From Temnopleurus reevesii (lineage: Eukaryota; Echinodermata; Echinoidea; Temnopleuroida; Temnopleuridae): 16,225 nucleotides of DNA. A program made the position numbers and the translations under genes. The first letter of the stretch is position 1; each line of letters opens with the position of its first letter. The stretch spans positions 1-16,225 of the forward strand of contig BQKZ01004542.1 of NCBI GenBank assembly GCA_036244855.1, given 5' to 3'. The notes under the pieces were generated by a model that saw nothing but the letters and a program-made list of their open reading frames with translations, had not been told where the DNA came from and did no database searches. This document shows, one piece after another, positions 9,216 to 16,225 of the stretch.

Positions 9216-9832
9216 CTAGTGGTGGTGGTGGTGGTGGGGGGGATAATGTTTAGAGAGGGCGTGTGTTTGTGTGTGTGCGTAAGAGAGAGACAGTGTGTGT
9301 GTTTTGGTGAGAGGGAGTGTGTGCGTGTGTGTATGTGTGCGAGTGAGAGAGAGAGAGTGTACGTGTGTGTATATGTGTGAGTGAGAGTGAGAGGGAGTGA
9401 GAGGGTGTGTGTGTGTGAGTGAGAGGGAGATAGGGTATGTGTGTGTATGTGTGTGGGGGAGAGAGAGATGGGGAGAGAGGGTGTATGTGTATGTGTGTAT
9501 GAGTGAGAGTGAGAAAGAGAGAGAGAGAGAGGGTGCGCGCGTGTATGTATGTGTGTGAGTGAGAGAGAGAGACGTTGCGTGTGTGTATGTGTGTGAGTGA
9601 GAGGGAGAGAGAGAGAGTGCGTGTGTGTGTGTATGAGGGAGTTAGAGGGTGTGCGCGTGTGTATGTATGTGTTAGAGAGAGATATTTTGTGTATTTTGTA
9701 AAAGAGAGTGTGTGCGTGTGTGTATGTGTGTGAGTGAGGGGGAGAGAGAGAGGGTGCGTGTACGTATGTGTGAGAGAAAGAGGGTATGTGTGTGTGTGTC
9801 TGTGTGTGTGTTAGTGAGATTCATAGGAGAGA
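9216..9832. repeat. ~620-bp mixed GT/GA microsatellite
   Basis: The plus strand is almost entirely GT and GA dinucleotides, in alternating blocks of TGTGTG with GTATG and blocks of GAGAGA. A short GGT run precedes it. The pattern looks like repeated duplication of a GTGTGT(A/C)TGTGTGAGTGAGAGA-type unit. GT blocks can adopt Z-DNA and GA blocks triplex DNA. It lies upstream of the SHOX-like gene's presumed promoter. Confidence 0.95.
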
Positions 9833-10669
9833 GAGGGGGTGAGATAAGATAAGTGCGGGGTACAGGTACATAAAATTAACCCAAAATCCATAAAAACTGA
9901 ACTCCACAAAATCTACTTTCCATGTTTGTACGGACTGCATAACGATAACGCCTTTTTGATAATCTTACTACACATAATTTTTTATATTATGTTAAATGCG
10001 CCTTTTTTGCGCCTTATTTTTCTTCGTGTGTAGAACACCATTTTTTATTTTCGTTTTGTGTTCGAGTCGTTTGCTTGTTCTTGTAATCAAAGACAAATCA
10101 TAATTTTCACCATCCGTGACTCGAACCTCAGACCTCCTACACGATGCGGAAATTATGCTTTTGTAGACTCTTTTTTCTCATATTATGTACCTTATTGGAA
10201 CAAGCCAACAAATGAAAAACACAAACTTGAATTAATTGTATAGATCATTTCCATAACGCTGAATGAGTGAATGTATTCAAACCAGTCAGATCAGGACTGC
10301 ACAGTACAGATATTCAAACAGGTAACATAATGAATACCTGAGAATGACAGGCTTGGGACCCCAAAGAAGCAGAGCTTGTAATCAGGGGCCCCTGCTATAT
10401 CTATTATTGTTTAGACTAATTGCAGTGTTTCACAGTCTTTCTAGTAAAAAGAGAGATATTAACACTTTCATATCTTTCAAACCATCAAAATAACAATACT
10501 TCTTATCGATCGTTTACAATGCCCTCACACTGAACTACAAAGTGCTGTCGATAAAGATGCATGTACAAATATAAAAAGCTGGGTTAGGCCTAAATTGGCG
10601 TATAAGCCACTTCAGAAAAGTTACTAGTTAGGTTGAAAAGGAAAATGCCCAAGTTCTAAGTGCTATGCA
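9833..10669. other. unique AT-rich spacer between the GT/GA and CA tracts
   Basis: There is no gene here that I can support. At 10118-10127 the minus strand reads GGTTCGAGTC inside GAGGTTCGAGTCACGG. This resembles a tRNA B box and may be a tRNA-derived SINE relic in reverse orientation, but I see no A box. The remainder shows nothing identifiable. Confidence 0.4.
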
Positions 10670-11080
10670 CTTTTAAACACATGCACACAAACATACACAC
10701 CCCACACACACATACATATACATATCCCCCACACACAAACACACACAAACGTACTTTTATCACCACGCACATGTGCACACAACACACATACGAACACACA
10801 GTTAACGAACAGATATTCACAACACACTCTTAAACACACATATATCTTTCACATACAAAAACATTTCATACAAACAGATAAACACACATGATGTAAACAC
10901 ACATAACCTATGCTCTCACACAAACAAACACGTGCAGATAATCGAACACAAACGGACCCACGAATTAAATACATACATACAAAACAAGCAGACACACTTA
11001 GACAATAATTCATACAACACTCACGAACACACACATTTACACATACACACACACATACACACATATAAACACGCCTATGA
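10670..11080. repeat. ~400-bp CA-rich microsatellite
   Basis: This is a degenerate array of CACACA with CATACA, AACACA and ACGAAC variants on the plus strand. It is the opposite strand sense to the GT/GA tract about 840 bp away. The Cys/Val-rich open frame on the minus strand is an artefact of the repeat. Confidence 0.9.
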
Positions 11081-11600
11081 CATAACAGTCAGAACATTGT
11101 CCTATTAAGCCCACTTGTCAGCTTTTGATTGAATTAAGAACAACCAATCTTAGAGAGGAGAATATGACACCAATTATCAGCAATTGAGAGACATTGCACC
11201 CATCTAAAGATTATTAGAAGAAGGGAAGACAAAAAAAGTTATTACCTAAGCAGATCAGATTGAAAAGAGATGGACAGAGAGAGTCAGAGAGAGAAGGATA
11301 AATCAGAAAAATCACTTCCCGAGGAATCTCATAAACCTATAAACGATAGTTAGAAGAAGGGACATCGCCGCTGGCCGGTCTCGTAATTAAATTTGCAGGA
11401 ATCAATTTATCCCAAGCTTTTTGAGAAAGCACATTAAAACTCAATCATACGGGAGCTCGATCGGTTTAACCAAATTTCGACGCGCCGCTAGCTGCTCGCG
11501 AGCACAATAAAAAAGCAAATATGACGCGAGAAAAGTGATACGCGATCTCGTCCCTAGGGGGCTCCCTTCAATTGCTCTTAAATTCGTTGTTGGTTTAAGT
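11081..11600. promoter_or_regulatory. candidate regulatory block of ordinary complexity between microsatellites
   Basis: About 500 bp of balanced-composition, non-repetitive sequence sits between the CA and TC tracts. It includes homeodomain-type words (GTAATTAAATT near 11384), a CCAAT word (AACCAATC near 11142) and several CpG-bearing words such as GACGCGCCGCTAGC and TGCTCGCGAGC near 11479-11501. No coding frame is evident. Its position about 3 kb upstream of a developmental homeobox gene makes an enhancer plausible, but conservation cannot be judged here. Confidence 0.3.
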
Positions 11601-11665
11601 GGATTGATCGGAAGAAAGACCCCCCCCCCCTCTCTATCTCTCTCCCCCTCTCTCCCCCTCTCTCT

Positions 11666-11706
<41 letters not shown>

Positions 11707-11738
11707 GCATGGATTGATCGGAAGAAAGACCTGCCCCT

Positions 11739-11776
<38 letters not shown>

Positions 11777-11777
11777 G
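11601..11777. repeat. TC microsatellite with a duplicated 20-bp flank
   Basis: GGATTGATCGGAAGAAAGAC occurs at 11601-11620 and again at 11711-11730. Each copy is followed by C-rich and then long TC repeats, so this is a 110-bp tandem duplication. A third, weaker flank (GAGCATCGATT) follows the second TC tract. Confidence 0.85.
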
Positions 11778-12316
11778 AGCATCGATTCTGTGAGTTTCTT
11801 CTCCGTGCTCTCCTTCTCTCTCCCTCTCTTCTTATTTCACTTCCTTTTTTATCACCCCAATCCTTCCGACCTTATTTTCACTCCCTTAGTCACATTCTCT
11901 TTTATCATTCTACCATGATACGAAACTATTCGATTTAAATAGTATTGTACTTGGGTGTGGTCTAATGTTATTAAGGAAGGAAAGACAACAACAAAAAAAA
12001 AAGGCACAAACAGAAAACAATCTCGTTTTCAAACGGTTGCAGATTTTGCCTTTTCAGATTTTGAGATTTTTCTCATTTGAGATTTTTCTGTGTTTATGTA
12101 TGTGTGTGTGTGTATGTGTGTGTGTTTGTGTGTAATACTAATTTACTCGTTCCATGATTAATCAATGCTTATTTCGACATATACAACCAGACTCTGATTA
12201 CACCATTTTATAATTGCATTAATCATACGCCACAAAAAGACATGCTCTCACCTTCGGGAGGGGGAAGTGTCTTTTCAAGTATACTCCAATTGGCAATCTA
12301 GTTTTATCTAATTTTT
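11778..12316. other. unassigned AT/TC-rich sequence with a short TG tract
   Basis: The first part is pyrimidine-rich and probably degenerated from the neighbouring TC array. A TGTGTG tract lies at about 12097-12133. No gene or named element is visible. Confidence 0.5.
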
Positions 12317-12660
12317 TTCTATTTGATTTGATTTGATTTATTTTATTTTCCATTTCAATATCATTTTCATAATTTCAACAACAAATTAGGCCTATAATCA
12401 TTTGCAAGAGAAACAAAAATATTTACAAAGACAAGTCATGATACACAATGTTTGAAAAGCAGGTGTTAGAGAGATGGAGGGGCATGCCGAAAAAGCGAGG
12501 CTTGTAGAACGTATGCCCCTGCTTACATTAAGATTACTAAGAGTTACAATTTGTGAAAACACAATAAGCAATATAAGTAATTGTGACAAAATACATAATA
12601 AAATTAGAGAAATGAGAAAATAAGAGGATTAAGAAGAAGGGTCTGTAACGTTACAAGTTA
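12317..12660 (-). mobile_element. possible retroelement 3' UTR relic in reverse orientation
   Basis: A TTTGAT repeat at about 12321-12341 is followed by AT-rich sequence containing TTAGGCCTATAATC. It also contains a small GC-richer hairpin with arms AGGGGCAT (12478-12485) and ATGCCCCT (12513-12520). A short simple repeat at one end followed by AT-rich non-coding sequence fits the 3' end of a LINE on the minus strand, but I cannot name the family. Confidence 0.35.
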
Positions 12661-12771
12661 TAAGGATGGTATGAGAAGAGGACAGGAAGGAGTGAAGATA
12701 GAGGGCAGGCGCAGCTCCACATGCAGGATGTTTGGCGAAACGGCGGAAAGGTGTTCGTTAGAATAATGTAA

Positions 12772-13071
12772 GTAATTTGGAGAAACCAAAATAATATTAA
12801 TATTTTAGATTTTATGCCCTTGTCTAGCCGAACATGGAAGGAGATACTGTTTGGCAAAAGATTAACAAATCAAGGACAGGAGCAATTACTAAATCCCTTC
12901 CTAATTCGAGTGAAGTATATAATTTTTAGATCAAAGGATAATTCTTCAGAAATAATCATCGACAAAATAAAAAGGAAACTAAAGGAGGATGAGCTAGAGG
13001 AGAGAAAATTGGCATTAGGAAGAAATACATACCCCTTACACTTAAGGAAGTGGGAACATTGGAAAGTATAG
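12772..13071 (+). pseudogene. C-terminal remnant of a non-LTR retrotransposon ORF2
   Basis: The open frame after the stop codon at 12769-12771 reads through SRTWKEILFGKR, LLNPFLIRVKYIIFRSK, RKLKEDELEERKLALGR and LRKWEHWKV, then stops. The W..ILFG, then N..LI.VKY.I.RSK, then K..E..E and terminal W pattern is what I expect of the region after the reverse transcriptase in some LINEs (L1/Tx1-like or related). The class is uncertain. No reverse transcriptase or endonuclease core is present, so this is a 5'-truncated dead copy, as is usual for LINE insertions. Confidence 0.6.
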
Positions 13072-13520
13072 TTAGATGATGTGACCAAAAGAACTTAAGA
13101 TTTGACTGACGTGAAGCAGCCTAGGCAGTTTTTTTTTTATGCCTTCCAATATGTTTTCTTTCCCTATGATGAAGAGCCCAACCCAGGTAGAGGGATAGGC
13201 CTTCGTCCTTAGGGAGGGGGTGCTGGAGGGGGGGAAGAGGGGCCAATGGGGTGGGGCATTAGATGAAAATTATAATTATTCTGTTTGAGTCTTCTATAAT
13301 ATAATTTCCATTCAGTATATTAGTTCTCGATACAAATATTATTCAAACAAAAGGTAACATTATTTTGATGAGGTATCATTACACGATTTCTATACTACGT
13401 TTGATAATATTATGAGATACGATAACATTTGTTTGTGTTTGTTTTGTATTTGACAAATATGTGTTATATGTGCTATCATGAATGGAAAATAAAATAATTA
13501 TTGAGAAAAAAAGTATAAAG
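13072..13520 (+). mobile_element. probable 3' UTR and A-rich tail of the plus-strand LINE remnant
   Basis: The non-coding sequence after the LINE stop codon includes a T8 run, a G-rich stretch (about 13200-13255) and an AT-rich end reading GAATGGAAAATAAAATAATT then GAGAAAAAAA near 13512. The A-rich end immediately before a different element supports a retroelement 3' terminus. Boundaries are inferred. Confidence 0.4.
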
Positions 13521-13524
13521 GCAA

Positions 13525-13830
13525 TTAGGCCTGTGAGGGGGTTGATTGCAAGGTGTATTGGTCAATGAGATATTTAATTCTAAAGGTGTTTAGGCTTAGG
13601 GATTTCTTTATTTCATTTTTAATGCAATTCCAGAGTTTTGGGCCGTTAAAGACAAATGTATTTTGTGCTGAGTGCGTTCTCATTAAAGGTAAGTGGTAGG
13701 ATTGTCTTTGCCGTGTATTGTAGTTGTGTATTGCTTCGTTTTTCTGAAATAAATCATCGAAAATGGCGGGTAGCTCTCTTTTGTCAAGTTTATACATGAA
13801 CTGACCGAGTTGGAATGTTCTTTCTGTTTT
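13525..13830 (-). pseudogene. C-terminal remnant of a CR1/Jockey-type LINE ORF2
   Basis: The minus strand encodes ERTFQLGQFMYKLDKRELPA, IFDDLFQKN, IHNYNTRQRQ, LPLMRTHSAQNTFVFNGPKL, WNCIKNEIKKSLSLNTFRI and then a TAA stop. The LGQFMY, LP..F...F, YNTRQ, RT...Q.TF.F.GPKLWN and SL..FR sequence pattern is characteristic of the C-terminal tail of many CR1/Jockey-like non-LTR retrotransposons. The frame is intact over about 100 codons beyond the formal ATG, but the catalytic reverse transcriptase is missing, so this is a 5'-truncated copy. It abuts the repeat at 13814-14049 and lies opposite in strand to the LINE remnant before it. Confidence 0.75.
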
Positions 13831-14049
13831 GTATTTTAATTATGTGTATGAATTATAATGTATTTTCTTATTCATCTTTATTCATGTTTTCTTTTAGTGC
13901 TCTACCATATGTATGTATTCTTATTGCTGTTTTTGATGTATTTTTTTTTCATGTATGCATATTCATTGTACATGGGGCGTGCTTGTAAAGCAGTTTTTAC
14001 AACTGAATGCACCTACCCTGTTTTTAAAGAAGACTATAATAGTAAATAA
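13814..14049 (+). repeat. dispersed ~240-bp repeat, copy 2
   Basis: This is the second copy of the element at 2228-2478. It begins AATGTTCTTTCTGTTTTGTA, shares GCAGTTTTTACAACT and TGCACCTACCCTG, and ends AGTAAATAAA. Its first ~17 bp overlap the last recognisable bases of the minus-strand LINE frame, so the junction is ambiguous. Confidence 0.7.
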
Positions 14050-14125
14050 ATTGACTATGTTGCTTATAAAAAAAATCGTCTGGTGCCCTTTTTATGCTTT
14101 TCTATATTCTGTAGTATTTTCTATT

Positions 14126-14281
14126 ATCTTATTTCTTGTGCGTGCGCCATATGAAAAAACAACAACATTCATTTATATCATATTTATATCTTATTTTTTG
14201 TGCACGCGCCTTGAGCACATAACTGTATATAACTTTGGCGCCATATGAAAAAAAAACTATATTAATTTATATTATCACTTA
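14126..14281 (+). repeat. short direct repeats and a SINE-tail relic
   Basis: TTATTT/TCTTGTGCGTGCGCC followed by ATATGAAAAAA recurs within about 110 bp. The second unit includes GCGCCTTGAGCACATAACTG, then GGCGCCATATGAAAAAA and AT-rich sequence. GCGCCTTGAGCAC matches the tail module of the element at 5795-6085, so this is probably a decayed relative. Confidence 0.5.
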
Positions 14282-14291
14282 TTAACTAATG

Positions 14292-14406
14292 AGAGAACTT
14301 CACCCTGACATTGAAATGTTGTCAGTAAATGAAGAAAAATGAAATTAACAAACTGAAAATTTGAGCAAAATCGGGTAATCCGTTTAAAGTAACGAATATC
14401 CAAAGC
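14292..14406. mobile_element. solo terminal repeat related to the TTAA MITE
   Basis: AGAACTTCACCCTGACATTG, AAATGAAGAAAAATGAAAT, AAATTTGAGCAAAATCGGGT and AATCCGTTTAAA align with the terminal inverted repeat of the MITE at 551-1111. No second terminus is seen nearby, so this is a truncated copy. Confidence 0.6.
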
Positions 14407-15380
14407 TAATGTATACTAATTTATTTTCTTTACTCTTCTTTAAAAATATAATTTTGTTCAAATTTGTTTGTTGTTAAGGCGATCCCAACACATATGCTTT
14501 CAGGGTACTCGCATCCTTTGATCCTATTACTTTGTCATGCTATTTTGTATTGATTATGTCTGAAAAAAGAAATAAATGTTTAATTCATTTCAAATTTCAA
14601 ATTCTTATTATTCTTTATTTGGTGAAGTGTTCTATGTACCTAATGAAATATGCTTTACACAGTTTAATGTTCATTTAAGTGTAACTTTGGGGCCGTTGTA
14701 CTTTTTCGATGTCAACGAATGATGAATAACGAAAATGCCATCTGTTAATGAATCCTCAAATGCTATACCTTCAAATAAAAAAAAGTTAAATACGAGTAAG
14801 CATGAGAGTTTTTTACATTCATCAACAACAACAAGAAAGAAAATTCAGTATTTGACTCGATCCTACACATATTCTCCTCAACCATAATAAGGTCAGCGTG
14901 TTTATTTTGTGCTCAAGAAGCTATTGTAGAGGCTTGAATGAAGTTGTCTATTTTGTCTACAACCTTTTCTCCTGTAATTTAGTATCCTTGCTAATGCTCA
15001 CTGTGGTGCTTGGAAGCGGGGCACTCAGTATAGTAAAATATCGCTCTATTATGTCTGCAAGAATGAATGAAGCAACGACCTTTTTCAGTCTGATCGCTCA
15101 TGTTTGAAAATAGAACTATGCTTTGGGGGGGGTAAATACGTTTTATCCGGGAATAAGTTGCATGTCTAGCTGAATTACACGTTGAGGACACGTCTAGCAT
15201 GCTTGAAAACTCTCACTTCGTTAACCGTTGGATTATGGAGAAAATGGGTGACCTTATATGCACGTATACAAATACTATATGCGAGGAAGATTATAGTTAG
15301 TGAAAGTTGCTACAGACGTTCATTAATGAGAGATGATTTTGAGAATATACTTGAACTTATTGACGTCACCATCCGAGAGT
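14407..15380. other. AT-rich sequence without a supportable gene
   Basis: The segment around 14500-14620 ends in AATAAATGTTTAATTCATTTC and looks like an old retroelement 3' end. A G8 run lies near 15124. A perfect CRE palindrome, TGACGTCA, is at 15361-15368. I see no exon of the SHOX-like gene and no other coding region. Confidence 0.4.
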
Positions 15381-15810
15381 CGTGACCAGGGTTCGAACCA
15401 TCAGTTCGCAGCTTCACCAGGGCTGTGTTTCACCAAGGACCCTTTTTCAGATGGACGATTAATGTCATTGTTCCTTGGATGTCATGATAGTCACCGGTGT
15501 CTGATTATGCATGCATTTTGATGAGATCATCCAGATGATTAACAATTAAAGGACGTATGTGCATTTTTTTTCATTGACAAAGGAATATTTTGCCCGGTCT
15601 TGGTTTTTGTTTGCTGATGTCCTGTTTTAGACTAAAACTTTCAATGAACATCGTCCATCTGAAAAAAAGGGTTCTTGGTTTCACCAAGTTACGAAAAGAC
15701 TCTACGAATGTTATCATTGATATGCTGATCTGAACAAGAATGTTACGTGTATTGTACTCGTTAACGTCCTCCAGTCGTGCGTAACATTAAGAACGACTTG
15801 GTGAAATACC
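15381..15810. repeat. foldback repeat with TTTCACCAAG arms
   Basis: The segment 15428-15459 (TTTCACCAAGGACCC, then CAGATGGACGAT) is inverted at 15650-15685 (ATCGTCCATCTG, then GGGTTCTTGGTTTCACC), with a spacer of about 190 bp. A further CTTGGTGAAA lies at 15797-15806, and another TTTCACCAAG at 15679-15688 in direct orientation. Just before the left arm, GGTTCGAACC at 15390-15399 matches a tRNA B box core, so a tRNA-derived SINE component is possible. No transposase is present. Confidence 0.6.
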
Positions 15811-16225
15811 GCCCAGCTCTATGTTATACCGACACATATCACATTTGTTTAAAAATAAAAAAGGTGCATATCTAACCCTTTTTTGATGGATATTTTTATA
15901 TTTGGATGTCAGGGCAAGACATCGTCGCGTCGACAAACCCGATATATATAATTATAGATTAACCCACTTTCTACCAAGATGGATATCTTTTCACCCAAAC
16001 AATTCAGAGGACTGCCGGTTTGAGCGACATGTTGTATAAACTTGAAGGATGTTCGATGGTTATTTTTATCAACATGAGAGACATTATTAATCCAAACACG
16101 CAGCAATCATCATTTGGAATTCACCAATGCACCGTCAACACGATATAAACCAATAAAGTGGGTCATAGATAACTAGATCCGTACGCCGTGTATTCAACTG
16201 TGCGGACACAACAATCACAAGCCGG
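15811..16225. other. unassigned sequence at the window edge
   Basis: AT-rich sequence with no coding frame, hairpin or repeat that I can support. Confidence 0.4.

Noticed and set aside
10849..11064. Cys/Val-rich 71-codon frame resembling a cysteine-rich peptide
   Set aside because: The cysteines come from GTGTGT read on the minus strand of the CA microsatellite.
15390..15399. tRNA gene suggested by GGTTCGAACC
   Set aside because: I could not find an A box, an acceptor stem or an anticodon arm in register, so only a SINE relic or chance match is supportable.

Overview
The window looks like AT-rich nuclear DNA from a marine deuterostome, most likely an echinoderm such as a sea urchin. The reasons are split protein-coding exons with canonical GT/AG junctions, long microsatellites, dispersed retroelement and MITE-like debris, and a homeobox gene close to vertebrate SHOX/SHOX2. 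The species assignment is an inference from repeat style and gene content.

The only gene I can support is on the minus strand: the 5' three coding exons of a SHOX-family transcription factor. Exon 1 (7675-8170) starts with a SHOX-like N-terminus. Exon 2 (4073-4689) carries a low-complexity Ser/Pro/Thr linker and homeodomain residues 1-46. Exon 3 (2867-2918) carries homeodomain residues 47-60, including the WFQNRR recognition helix. Intron phases agree (1, 0, 1), and the join gives 388 residues plus one base. The C-terminal part, with the expected OAR motif, should lie beyond coordinate 1.

The gene's non-coding parts contain several oddities. Intron 2 is mostly a CAT/CAC/CGT triplet-repeat field and holds a second, partial copy of the 3' end of exon 2 that still has a splice donor. 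Intron 1 carries two strong inverted-repeat hairpins and a SINE-like element ending in an ATT run. Intron 3 (1-2866) carries a TTAA-ended foldback MITE, G/C homopolymer tracts and one copy of a ~240-bp repeat.

Upstream of exon 1 (above 8170) there is a uORF that overlaps the start codon and a weak TATA candidate. Beyond these lie a 620-bp GT/GA tract, a 400-bp CA tract, a CpG-bearing block of ordinary complexity that may be regulatory, and a duplicated TC tract. From about 12.3 to 16.2 kb the sequence is mostly retroelement debris: the C-terminal ends of two different non-LTR retrotransposons on opposite strands, a second copy of the ~240-bp repeat, a MITE terminal relic and foldback sequence. 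I see no complete autonomous element and no RNA gene I would assert.
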